From: Streptococcus infantis SPAR10 | GTDB taxonomy: Bacteria; Bacillota; Bacilli; Lactobacillales; Streptococcaceae | Length of the DNA stretch: 64,000 nt | NCBI RefSeq assembly: GCF_000279535.1 | Contig: NZ_ALCH01000005.1 | Location: 1-64,000 of the forward strand | Direction: 5' to 3' | Part shown: piece by piece, positions 51,943-60,513 of the stretch | How positions within the stretch are numbered: position 1 is the stretch's first letter | Layout of the letters: each line of letters begins with the position of its first letter | Made by a program: the position numbers and the translations under genes | The notes under the pieces: generated by a model | What the model was told of the DNA's origin: nothing | Database searches by the model: none | The model's input: the letters and a program-made list of their open reading frames with translations, nothing else

Positions 51943-52485
51943 ATGATAAGTTTATTGTATCATACTCCTTTTCTTGCGATAGTTTTAGCTATAGGTGCAG
52001 TTATGTTTATAACAGCTAAACAAGGAAAACCTGAGAAAATTCGCTTTCTTGAATTCTTACTATTAGCTATAGTAACCGCCTGTGTCTTTTTATTTGATAA
52101 TCCTTTTAGATCCAATCCTTATGCAGGTTTGCTATTCTATACTTTTGACATTTTTATTTTCACACCAGCTAGCTTAGCTTTTGGATTCACAGCTATTTAT
52201 AAGAGCAATAAACATCTCAAACATTATCCTAGTAGTTACTCAAAACTTCTTAGGCTAAATGCCTGGTTTTTAGAAATATTTTCAGTTATTAATTTCCTAT
52301 TTTTAATGCTGACGGAAGAAATGGGAATTATGTTGCTGCTACCATTTTTTGGAATTAGTTCTATCATTCAATTTATAGTCGGAGAGCTTGAAAGAAAAAG
52401 AGTTCGAAAACTACAACAACAAAAGAAAGAAGATGCTCCTTTTACTAACCATGTTTCAGATGAGGGTAAAATAGATGAGAACTGA
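51943..52485 (+). CDS. Five-helix membrane protein, copy 1 of a duplicated module
   Basis: A 180-aa integral membrane protein with about five helices (~7-27, 34-51, 60-82, 104-124, 127-147) and a basic coiled tail GELERKRVRKLQQQKKEDAP. No known function. It is a paralogue of the protein at 52735: both start MI[ST]LL and end with an IVGELE[RK]KR tail. Its stop overlaps by 11 bases the start of an aadE-like remnant, just as the second copy overlaps the intact aadE-like gene. Confidence 0.8.
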   Translation: MISLLYHTPFLAIVLAIGAVMFITAKQGKPEKIRFLEFLLLAIVTACVFLFDNPFRSNPYAGLLFYTFDIFIFTPASLAFGFTAIYKSNKHLKHYPSSYSKLLRLNAWFLEIFSVINFLFLMLTEEMGIMLLLPFFGISSIIQFIVGELERKRVRKLQQQKKEDAPFTNHVSDEGKIDEN

Positions 52486-52528
52486 CCAGGAAATGTTTGA
52501 ACTGATTTTTGGAATAGTTAAACCTTAA
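52475..52528 (+). pseudogene. 5' stub of an AadE-like nucleotidyltransferase
   Basis: MRTDQEMFELIFGIVKP and then a stop. The sequence is the canonical AadE N-terminus, with a GAGGG ribosome site 8 bases upstream. It has lost all catalytic parts. It overlaps the membrane-protein gene by 11 bases, exactly as in the intact downstream pair. Confidence 0.7.
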
Positions 52529-52734
52529 AAGTTGACACTGGTAAGAACACAAGTATCTCTTCTTGAATAATCTAACGGAAAATATCACTCAGACCTGTTT
52601 CTTTAGGGGTGTGGATGCTTCATATTATTACGAAGGGTATAACCTTTACTAGACAGGGAAGTTGTAAAGTTCAAGTAAAGGTGACGATCATCTTTTGTAT
52701 GTAAACAATCGCTAAAACTATTGGAGGTGCGGTA
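52529..52734 (+). other. Non-coding spacer left inside the duplicated module
   Basis: About 206 bases with stops in all frames. The last part carries the GGAGG site for the next gene. I see no promoter or hairpin of note; it is probably eroded aadE-like sequence plus duplication junction. Confidence 0.4.
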
Positions 52735-53262
52735 TTGATTACGTTATTAATGTTGCCTTTTTTCCTTGTTCTCCTAGCCATTTTTGGAATTATATATGAT
52801 TTGATGACCAATAAAGGTAGAAAAGAGTGTGCTCGCACAGTATCTTTATTTATATTGAACATCCTCACTATTTGTATCTGTCTATTAGATCTACCAATGG
52901 AGAGTAAACCATACTCAGGAATAGGGTTTATCTTATTTTATGCACTTGCTTTCACCCCTTTGATGATTGTTTTTTCACTATATACTCTCTATAGGATTGG
53001 AAAACATTATAGGTATTTTAAGAGTAAGTTTGCTATAATACTCCTATTCAATGCTACTTTACTTTTCCTTCTTTCATTAGTAAATACTTTTGTATTATGG
53101 AGAAGCTTTAAAATATATCATAGAAACGATATGAATTTGTTTTATTTTATTTTAATCGTTTTGGGGATTTGCTCAACTAGCCAATTAATCGTAGGGGAAC
53201 TTGAGAAGAAAAGAATACGAATCCTTCAAAAACAAGAGGAGCTAGATAGTTATGAAAAATAA
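52735..53262 (+). CDS. Membrane protein, copy 2 of the duplicated module
   Basis: A 175-aa five-helix membrane protein resembling the one at 51943 (ITLLMLPFFLVLLAIFG, C-terminal QLIVGELEKKRIRILQKQEE). The start is TTG at 52735, 7 bases after GGAGG; the aligned start of copy 1 supports it. It overlaps the aadE-like gene by 11 bases. The protein may act with the nucleotidyltransferase, but no motif tells how. Confidence 0.8.
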   Translation: MITLLMLPFFLVLLAIFGIIYDLMTNKGRKECARTVSLFILNILTICICLLDLPMESKPYSGIGFILFYALAFTPLMIVFSLYTLYRIGKHYRYFKSKFAIILLFNATLLFLLSLVNTFVLWRSFKIYHRNDMNLFYFILIVLGICSTSQLIVGELEKKRIRILQKQEELDSYEK

Positions 53263-54100
53263 CTTGATTAAAGATAGGTGCAGAAAATATAGAAGTCAAG
53301 AGCAAATGCTGAGGTTGATTTCACAGACTGGACAAACTTTACAAGTTGATGCTGTGGCATTATCTGGTTCACGAACGGATACAAAAGCTCCAAAAGATGA
53401 GTTTCAGGATTACGACGTAGTCTATGTCGTAGATGACATAGACAATCTAACGAGTGACCTTTCTTGGTTGGACCAGTTCGGTAAACGCGTCATTGAGCAA
53501 GAAGTTGCTCTTGGACATCGCCATCTTTACCTCATGCTCTTTGAAGATGGGAATCGCATTGATTTGACTCTCTGCCCACAAGAACACATACAAGAATGGG
53601 TGGATAGTGAGGCAGGCTTCACAGTTTTAGAAGATAAGAAGGGTATTTTTGAGACTTACTCTCCAAGTCCAGAGCGTTTTTGGATACATCCAGCTAGTGA
53701 GACGGATTTTGAAAAAGTCTGCAATGAATTTTGGTGGGTATCAGCCTACGTGGTTAAAGGGATTTATCGTAATCAGCTCATCTACTCGACCGACCATCTC
53801 TACGGTATTTGTCAGCAAGAACTCTTGAAAATCTTAGCTTGGCAGGTAGCAAGTGATAGAGGTGCTGTCGACATTGGTAAAAATTACAAGTATCTCTTCA
53901 ACTACTTGCCAATTGAGAAGGAGAAGGAATTCTCTGCTCTTCTTGATTTCTCAAGTTTAGAGAAAATAACTCAGTCTTTATTTGCTACCATGCAACTTTT
54001 CCACCAAGAAGCTCAATATCTTGCTCAAAAGATGGGCTTTAAGTATAAAAAAGAAGTGGCTGAGAAGATGATTGAGTATGCTAAGGAGAAATTGGAATAG
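53252..54100 (+). CDS. AadE-family aminoglycoside 6-adenylyltransferase-like protein
   Basis: A 282-aa nucleotidyltransferase of the ANT(6)/AadE family. The catalytic pattern GSR..D.D is seen in ALSGSRTDTKAPKDEFQDYD. VIEQEVALGHRHLYLMLFED and RIDLTLCPQEH, GIFETYSPSPERFWIHP, FWWVSAYVVKGIYR and YKYLFNYLP match the family in order. The first 12 residues are an extension relative to the usual MR[ST]xQEM start. It could modify streptomycin, but chromosomal streptococcal members often have no proven resistance role. GAGGAG upstream; overlaps the membrane-protein gene by 11 bases. Confidence 0.88.
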   Translation: MKNNLIKDRCRKYRSQEQMLRLISQTGQTLQVDAVALSGSRTDTKAPKDEFQDYDVVYVVDDIDNLTSDLSWLDQFGKRVIEQEVALGHRHLYLMLFEDGNRIDLTLCPQEHIQEWVDSEAGFTVLEDKKGIFETYSPSPERFWIHPASETDFEKVCNEFWWVSAYVVKGIYRNQLIYSTDHLYGICQQELLKILAWQVASDRGAVDIGKNYKYLFNYLPIEKEKEFSALLDFSSLEKITQSLFATMQLFHQEAQYLAQKMGFKYKKEVAEKMIEYAKEKLE

Positions 54101-54101
54101 T

Positions 54102-54602
54102 ATGTTAAATTTTATTTTTACAATATTTTTTCTGGGATTCCCAGGAATACAGATTTTGGTAGCAGTGTTTTCTATTTTTCTAGCTCTTAAAAGAAATAAG
54201 TTGAATAAACGGATGTATGGGCTATTTTTCCCGATAATTTTAACAATGTGTAATATTTGGCTTATATCAATCGATCGAACCGAGATTTACGATGATGTTT
54301 TAAGATTTTATTTCTTTCTAATATCTTTTTGTTTTCCAATGCTCATTATAGCAGTAATTTATCATGCTTTTCGATTATCTTCTGTCAATTCTCTATTAAG
54401 GTGGAAGGTAATAGTTATTAGCTTCTGTTATTTAATTGGTTTAGTCTTCCATCTTGTTAATACTATGTATTGGAATGAAGTTTTTCAAGGGCATCAAAAT
54501 GTATTTAATGCATTTCTTATTGGGACAGCTGTTATTTCATTTCTCCCTGCCATCTATTTATTTTTTGTCCAAAGAAAAATCAAACAAGCATCAACTAGCT
54601 AA
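54102..54602 (+). CDS. Third small membrane protein of the parE-parC insert
   Basis: A 166-aa protein with about five hydrophobic segments (MLNFIFTIFFLGFPGIQILV first) and a basic tail FFVQRKIKQASTS. General build resembles the two membrane proteins upstream, though sequence similarity is weak. The ATG at 54102 is 1 base after the aadE-like stop; the nearest AAGGAG is 14 bases away, and an ATG at 54078 inside the upstream gene is an alternative. Function unknown. Confidence 0.72.
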   Translation: MLNFIFTIFFLGFPGIQILVAVFSIFLALKRNKLNKRMYGLFFPIILTMCNIWLISIDRTEIYDDVLRFYFFLISFCFPMLIIAVIYHAFRLSSVNSLLRWKVIVISFCYLIGLVFHLVNTMYWNEVFQGHQNVFNAFLIGTAVISFLPAIYLFFVQRKIKQASTS

Positions 54603-54760
54603 ATTTAAGTAAACTAAAATGTTTTAACCTGATATAAAAAATTAAAACTACAGAAAGGATAGTTTGGCTACTAGAGGTAACTGAACACGGGACTAATTTC
54701 CGTAAAGTATCCTTCACTGTATAAAAACCTACTCTACATTTTTTGAAAGGAGTTGAACAC

Positions 54761-54848
54761 GCCCTAAATGCTGTGTGAAAAAGATAAATTCTCTTGTGAG
54801 CATCGCTCACTGTAAGAATTTCCTATTTTCACTTTGTATTTTACGGGC
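54761..54848 (+). ncRNA. Structured leader-like element, copy B (upstream of parC)
   Basis: An 88-nt stacked hairpin homologous to that before deoD. Helices: GCCC/GGGC, AAATGC/GTATTT, GTGAAAA/TTTTCAC, AAATTCT/AGAATTT. The apical GAGCATCGCTCACTG (54798-54812) is identical. Every helix contains paired changes relative to copy A, so the structure has been selected. It ends 12 bases before the parC ATG. Upstream, AAGGATA (54655-54661) can pair with TATCCTT (about 54707-54713) around two smaller stems. Confidence 0.65.
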
Positions 54849-54860
54849 TTTGTATCCTAT

Positions 54861-57338
54861 ATGAGTAATATCCAAAATATGTCCCTGGAGGACATCATGG
54901 GAGAGCGCTTTGGTCGCTACTCCAAGTACATCATTCAAGACCGGGCTTTGCCAGACATTAGGGATGGATTGAAGCCGGTTCAACGCCGTATTCTTTATTC
55001 GATGAATAAGGATGGCAATACTTTTGATAAGAGCTACCGTAAGTCGGCCAAGTCTGTCGGTAATATTATGGGGAATTTCCACCCACATGGGGACTCTTCT
55101 ATCTATGATGCCATGGTTCGTATGTCTCAGGACTGGAAAAACCGTGAGATTCTAGTTGAAATGCACGGAAACAACGGTTCAATGGACGGAGATCCACCTG
55201 CGGCTATGCGTTATACTGAGGCTCGTTTGTCTGAGATTGCAGGCTACCTCCTTCAGGATATCGATAAAAAGACAGTTCCTTTTGCTTGGAACTTTGACGA
55301 TACGGAGAAAGAGCCAACTGTCTTACCAGCAGCTTTTCCAAACCTCTTAGTCAATGGTTCAACAGGTATTTCAGCTGGTTATGCCACAGATATTCCACCG
55401 CATAATTTGGCCGAAGTTATTGATGCGACAGTCTACATGATTGATCATCCGACTGCCAAGGTTGATAAGTTGATGGAATTTCTGCCTGGACCAGACTTCC
55501 CTACAGGAGCCATTATTCAAGGACGAGACGAAATCAAAAAGGCCTATGAAACTGGTAAGGGGCGCGTGGTTGTTCGTTCCAAGACTGAAATTGAGAAGTT
55601 AAAAGGTGGTAAGGAACAAATCGTTATCACTGAGATTCCTTATGAGATTAATAAGGCTAACTTAGTCAAGAAAATTGATGAAGTTCGTGTCAATAACAAG
55701 GTAGCAGGTATCGCTGAGGTTCGTGATGAGTCCGACCGTGACGGTCTTCGTATTGCTATCGAACTCAAGAAAGATGCGAACACAGAGCTTGTTCTCAACT
55801 ATCTTTTTAAGTATACTGACTTGCAAATCAACTACAACTTCAACATGGTTGCGATTGACAATTTCACCCCTCGTCAGGTTGGAATTGTGCCTATCTTATC
55901 TAGCTATATTGCCCACCGTCGTGAGGTCATCTTGGCACGTTCTCGCTTTGACAAGGAAAAGGCTGAAAAACGTCTCCATATCGTGGAAGGTTTGATTCGT
56001 GTCATCTCTATTTTAGATGAAGTCATTGCTCTAATCCGTGCTTCTGAGAACAAGGCTGATGCCAAGGAAAACCTCAAGGTCAGTTATGATTTTACTGAAG
56101 AGCAGGCTGAAGCTATTGTTACCTTGCAACTATATCGTTTGACCAATACAGACGTAGTTGTCTTGCAGGAAGAAGAAGCAGAACTTCGCGAAAAAATTGC
56201 TATGCTGGCGGCTATCATTGGTGACGAACGGACTATGTACAATCTCATGAAAAAAGAACTTCGTGAGGTCAAGAGACAGTTTGCGACACCTCGTTTGAGT
56301 TCTTTAGAAGATACAGCGAAAGTGATCGAAATTGATACAGCTAGCCTTATCGCAGAGGAAGATACCTATGTCAGCGTGACGAAGGCTGGCTATATCAAGC
56401 GTACTAGCCCTCGTTCTTTCTCAGCTTCAACGTTAGAGGAAATTGGTAAACGGGATGATGACCGATTGCTATTTATCCAATCTGTTAAGACAACTCAACA
56501 TCTCTTAATCTTTACGACATTAGGAAATGTTATCTACCGTCCTGTCCATGAATTAGCAGATATTCGTTGGAAGGATATTGGGGAACACTTGAGCCAAACG
56601 ATTACAAACTTTGAAACCAATGAAGAAGTGCTATACGTAGAAGTTGTGGATCAGTTTGATGATGCGACGACCTACTTTGCAGCGACTCGCCTTGGACAAA
56701 TCAAGCGTGTCGAACGTAAAGAATTCTCTCCATGGAGAACCTATCGTTCTAAGTCTGTCAAATATGCTAAGTTGAAAGACGAGACTGACCAGATTGTAGC
56801 TGTTGCACCAATCAAACTTGATGATGTTTTGTTGATTAGTAAAAATGGATATGCCCTTCGCTTTAATATCGAAGAGGTTCCAGTTGTTGGAGCCAAGGCT
56901 GCAGGTGTCAAAGCTATGAATCTGAAAGCAGATGATGAGCTTCAAGCTGCCTTTATCTGCAATACTTCATCCTTCTATCTGTTAACGCAACGTGGAAGCT
57001 TGAAACGTGTATCAACAGAGGAAATTCCAGCAACCAGTCGTGCTAAGCGTGGTCTTCAAGTTCTGAGAGAATTGAAGAGTAAACCACATCGCGTCTTCTT
57101 GGCCGGTTCTGTCTCAGAACAAGGATTTATCGGAGATCTTTTTAGCACCGAAGTGGAAGACGGAGAACAAACTCTTGTTATCCAATCAAATAATGGAACA
57201 ATTTACGAAGCAATTCTGCAAGATTTGAATCTATCAGAGCGCACAAGTAATGGAAGCTTTATCTCAGATACTATTTCAGACGAGGAAGTTTTCGATGCCT
57301 ATCTCAAAGAAGTCTTTAAAGAAGAAAAAGATAATTAA
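54861..57338 (+). CDS. parC: Topoisomerase IV subunit A
   Basis: An 825-aa DNA-cleaving subunit. MSNIQNMSLEDIMGERFGRY is the family N-terminus, fixing the start at 54861. The catalytic Tyr region is AMRYTEARLSEIAGYLLQ. In the quinolone region, S79 and D83 (HPHGDSSIYD) are wild type, while residues 52 and 91 are Gly and Asp. The C-terminal beta-pinwheel runs from ~500. Like deoD, it lacks a Shine-Dalgarno sequence and is preceded directly by the structured element. Partner of ParE upstream. Confidence 0.98.
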   Translation: MSNIQNMSLEDIMGERFGRYSKYIIQDRALPDIRDGLKPVQRRILYSMNKDGNTFDKSYRKSAKSVGNIMGNFHPHGDSSIYDAMVRMSQDWKNREILVEMHGNNGSMDGDPPAAMRYTEARLSEIAGYLLQDIDKKTVPFAWNFDDTEKEPTVLPAAFPNLLVNGSTGISAGYATDIPPHNLAEVIDATVYMIDHPTAKVDKLMEFLPGPDFPTGAIIQGRDEIKKAYETGKGRVVVRSKTEIEKLKGGKEQIVITEIPYEINKANLVKKIDEVRVNNKVAGIAEVRDESDRDGLRIAIELKKDANTELVLNYLFKYTDLQINYNFNMVAIDNFTPRQVGIVPILSSYIAHRREVILARSRFDKEKAEKRLHIVEGLIRVISILDEVIALIRASENKADAKENLKVSYDFTEEQAEAIVTLQLYRLTNTDVVVLQEEEAELREKIAMLAAIIGDERTMYNLMKKELREVKRQFATPRLSSLEDTAKVIEIDTASLIAEEDTYVSVTKAGYIKRTSPRSFSASTLEEIGKRDDDRLLFIQSVKTTQHLLIFTTLGNVIYRPVHELADIRWKDIGEHLSQTITNFETNEEVLYVEVVDQFDDATTYFAATRLGQIKRVERKEFSPWRTYRSKSVKYAKLKDETDQIVAVAPIKLDDVLLISKNGYALRFNIEEVPVVGAKAAGVKAMNLKADDELQAAFICNTSSFYLLTQRGSLKRVSTEEIPATSRAKRGLQVLRELKSKPHRVFLAGSVSEQGFIGDLFSTEVEDGEQTLVIQSNNGTIYEAILQDLNLSERTSNGSFISDTISDEEVFDAYLKEVFKEEKDN

Positions 57339-57342
57339 TAAG

Positions 57343-57370
57343 AAAATCAGTCCTAGTGACTGATTTTTTA
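57343..57370 (+). terminator. parC terminator
   Basis: AAAATCAGT pairs with ACTGATTTTTT. Confidence 0.85.
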
Positions 57371-57467
57371 TAAATAAAATTTTCAGAAAATTACAAATAA
57401 TACTTGAATTTTTAGGAGAATAGTGTAGAATAGAACACAAAGCTTGATTAGAATAAAGGAGATTGTC

Positions 57468-58490
57468 ATGACCGTTACGATTGATTGGGAAAATCTCGGT
57501 TTTTCCTATATGAAACTACCTTATCGTTATATCGCTTATTTTAAAAATGGACAATGGACTCAAGGAGAATTAACAGAAGATGCAACCTTGCATATTTCAG
57601 AGTCTTCTCCAAGCCTTCACTATGGACAGCAAGCATTTGAAGGATTGAAAGCCTATCGTACAAAAGATGCCAGTATTCAACTCTTCCGTCCAGATGAAAA
57701 TGCTAAACGACTCCAACGTACCTGTGATCGTCTATTGATGCCCCAAGTTTCAACAGAAATGTTTGTAGAGGCTTGTAAGTCAGTAGTTCGTGCTAATGAA
57801 GAATACGTACCCCCTTATGGAACTGGTGGAACCCTTTACCTTCGTCCGCTCTTGATTGGTGTTGGAGATATCATTGGGGTAAAACCAGCTGAGGAGTATA
57901 TTTTTACCATCTTTGCTATGCCAGTTGGAAATTACTTTAAGGGTGGATTGGTTCCAACAAACTTCTTGATTCAAGATGAGTATGACCGTGCTGCACCAAA
58001 TGGGACAGGAGCTGCCAAGGTCGGTGGTAACTATGCAGCTAGTCTTTTGCCAGGAAAAATGGCTAAATCCCGTCATTTCTCAGACGTTATTTATCTTGAC
58101 CCCTCAACCCACACCAAGATTGAAGAAGTCGGTTCAGCGAACTTCTTTGGAATTACAGCTGATAATGAGTTTGTAACCCCATTGAGTCCATCAATCTTAC
58201 CATCTATTACCAAGTATTCATTGCTTTACTTGGCAGAGCATCGTTTAGGCTTGAAGCCTGTTGAGGGAGATGTACCAATTGATAGTCTGGATCGATTTGT
58301 AGAAGCAGGTGCCTGTGGAACAGCAGCAGTAATCTCACCTATTGGGGGAATCCAACATGGTGATGATTTCCATGTTTTCTACAGTGAAACAGAGGTTGGT
58401 CCAGTGACTCGTAAACTATACAATGAATTGACAGGTATCCAATTTGGTGACATTGAAGCACCAGAAGGTTGGATTGTAAAAGTAGATTAA
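57468..58490 (+). CDS. ilvE: Branched-chain amino-acid aminotransferase
   Basis: A 340-aa PLP enzyme (fold type IV) interconverting Ile/Leu/Val and their oxo-acids. YGQQAFEGLKAYRTKD, the PLP Lys in AAKVGGNYAASLLP, and EVGSANFFGIT and GACGTAAVISPIGGI are the BCAT motifs. The start MTVTIDWENLGF follows AAAGGAGATTGTC; eight upstream codons have no site. Stands downstream of parC with its own leader. Confidence 0.96.
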   Translation: MTVTIDWENLGFSYMKLPYRYIAYFKNGQWTQGELTEDATLHISESSPSLHYGQQAFEGLKAYRTKDASIQLFRPDENAKRLQRTCDRLLMPQVSTEMFVEACKSVVRANEEYVPPYGTGGTLYLRPLLIGVGDIIGVKPAEEYIFTIFAMPVGNYFKGGLVPTNFLIQDEYDRAAPNGTGAAKVGGNYAASLLPGKMAKSRHFSDVIYLDPSTHTKIEEVGSANFFGITADNEFVTPLSPSILPSITKYSLLYLAEHRLGLKPVEGDVPIDSLDRFVEAGACGTAAVISPIGGIQHGDDFHVFYSETEVGPVTRKLYNELTGIQFGDIEAPEGWIVKVD

Positions 58491-58511
58491 AAATTATTAA
58501 AGGAGATCTTT

Positions 58512-60479
58512 ATGAAAACGAAAAAGTGGATGTTAACAGCAGGAGTTGTCCTGAGTACAGCAGTTCTTCTTGTGGCTTGTGGTAAAGCTGATAAAGAAGC
58601 AGATGCACCTACAACCTTCTCTTATGTCTATGGAGTAGACCCATCATCTTTGGACTACAGTATTGCAACTCGTACTTCAACAACGGATATTATTGGTAAC
58701 GTCGTTGATGGTTTGTTGGAAAACGATGAATATGGAAATTTGGTTCCTTCACTAGCAGAGGATTGGACTGTCTCACAAGACGGTTTGACCTATACTTATA
58801 AACTTCGTAAAGGAGTTAAATGGTACACGTCAGAAGGTGAAGAATACGCTGAAGTGACAGCGCATGACTTTGTTACTGGACTAAAACACGTAGCAGATGG
58901 TAAATCAGACGGTGTCACTCTTATTCAAAACTCCATTAAGGGCTTGAATGAATATATGACTGGTGAGACTAATGACTTCTCTACAGTTGGGGTTAAGGCA
59001 TTGGATGACTACACAGTCCAGTATACTCTTAATGCACCTGAAAGTTTCTGGAATTCGAAAGTGACTTCAGCAACCATGTTGCCGGTAAACGAGGAATTCC
59101 TCAAAGCTTCAGGTAAGAACTACGGAGCAGTAAGTCCATCTGGAATTCTTTATAACGGTCCGTATATCCTGAAGACATTGACTTCAAAATCTTTAATCGA
59201 ATACGAAAAGAACCCAAATTATTGGGATAAAGAGAAGGTTAAAATCGAGAAAGTAAAATTGACCTACTATGATGGTTCAGACCAAGAATCATTAATCCGT
59301 AGCTTCTCTTCAGGTGTTTATACAACAGCTCGTATCTTCCCAAGTAGCTCAAACTTTGCTTCTACATTGGAACAATACGGAGATAAAATCACATACAGTC
59401 CACAGGATTCAACTAGTTATTACTTTACCTTTAACGTAAACCGTCAATCTTACAATAAGACTGCGAAAACAAGTGAAGAACAGAAAACTTCTACAAAAGA
59501 AGCGATGTTGAACAAGGACTTCCGTCAAGCAATTAACTTTGCCTTCAACCGTCATTCTTATGCTGCACAGCTCAATGGTGAAGATGGTGCGGACAAGATT
59601 ATTCGTAACAGTCTAGTTCCAGATAACTTTGTACAATCTGGCGGTAAAAACTTTGGTGATATCGCTCAAGCAGAATTGGTCAACTATGGAGACCAATGGA
59701 AAGGCGTTGAGCTTGTAGACGGAAAAGATACTATCTACAATCCTGACAAAGCTAAGGCTTCATTCGAGAAAGCTAAGAAAGAATTGGAAGCAAAAGGTGT
59801 AACCTTCCCAATTCATTTGGATGTTCCAGTTGAACAGACAGATACAATCGCCGTTCAACAAAGCAATTCCTTCAAACAATCAATCGAGTCAACTCTTGGT
59901 TCTGAAAATGTCGTGATTGATGTCCTTCAGATGACCGATAACGAAAAGGAAAGCATTACATCGCAAGCGCGTGTTCCAGCACAAAAAGACTATGACTTGA
60001 ACAGTACTGGATGGGCTCCAAGCTACCAAGACCCAGCAAGTTATCTCAATATCATGGATCCTAAGACTGGTTCTGCTATGAAACACCTTGGTATTACGAA
60101 AGGTAAAGACAAGGAAGTAGTAGCTCAACTTGGTCTGGATGAATATAAGAAACTCTTGGATGATGCAGTTTCTGAAACAAACGATTTGGACAAGAGATAT
60201 GAAAAATATGCTAAAGCGCAAGCTTGGCTCACTGATAGTTCTCTCTTGATGCCAACAGCTTCATCAGGTGGTTCACCAGTTGTCAGCAACGTTGTTCCAT
60301 TCTCTAAACCATACTCACAAGTAGGTATTAAGGGTGATCCATATATCTTCAAGGGAATGAAATTGCAAAAAGAAATTGTATCTGCTAAAGAATATCAAGC
60401 AGCTCTTGAAAAATGGCAAAAAGAAAAATTGGAATCAAACAGTAAATACCAAAAAGAACTAGAAAGTCATGTCAAATAA
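58512..60479 (+). CDS. Oligopeptide-binding lipoprotein (AmiA/AliA family)
   Basis: A 655-aa family-5 solute-binding lipoprotein. The signal ends in lipobox LLVAC. The SBP_bac_5 domain has DPSSLDYSIATRTSTTDIIG, NLVPSLAEDWTVSQDGLTYT and NYWDKEKVKIEKVKL. It probably delivers peptides to the Ami permease encoded elsewhere; no permease is adjacent. The following genes DUF969, DUF979 and pcp hint at a peptide/pyroglutamate theme. GGAGAT upstream, 21 bases after ilvE. Confidence 0.93.
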   Translation: MKTKKWMLTAGVVLSTAVLLVACGKADKEADAPTTFSYVYGVDPSSLDYSIATRTSTTDIIGNVVDGLLENDEYGNLVPSLAEDWTVSQDGLTYTYKLRKGVKWYTSEGEEYAEVTAHDFVTGLKHVADGKSDGVTLIQNSIKGLNEYMTGETNDFSTVGVKALDDYTVQYTLNAPESFWNSKVTSATMLPVNEEFLKASGKNYGAVSPSGILYNGPYILKTLTSKSLIEYEKNPNYWDKEKVKIEKVKLTYYDGSDQESLIRSFSSGVYTTARIFPSSSNFASTLEQYGDKITYSPQDSTSYYFTFNVNRQSYNKTAKTSEEQKTSTKEAMLNKDFRQAINFAFNRHSYAAQLNGEDGADKIIRNSLVPDNFVQSGGKNFGDIAQAELVNYGDQWKGVELVDGKDTIYNPDKAKASFEKAKKELEAKGVTFPIHLDVPVEQTDTIAVQQSNSFKQSIESTLGSENVVIDVLQMTDNEKESITSQARVPAQKDYDLNSTGWAPSYQDPASYLNIMDPKTGSAMKHLGITKGKDKEVVAQLGLDEYKKLLDDAVSETNDLDKRYEKYAKAQAWLTDSSLLMPTASSGGSPVVSNVVPFSKPYSQVGIKGDPYIFKGMKLQKEIVSAKEYQAALEKWQKEKLESNSKYQKELESHVK

Positions 60480-60513
60480 AACAGACTAGTATTTTTGGAA
60501 TAAAGGGGCCTAT

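Noticed and set aside
54595-54810. 71-codon minus-strand reading frame before parC
   Set aside because: It is the antisense of the structured element and its upstream stems. No ribosome site and no similarity to the frame at the deoD copy outside the hairpin.
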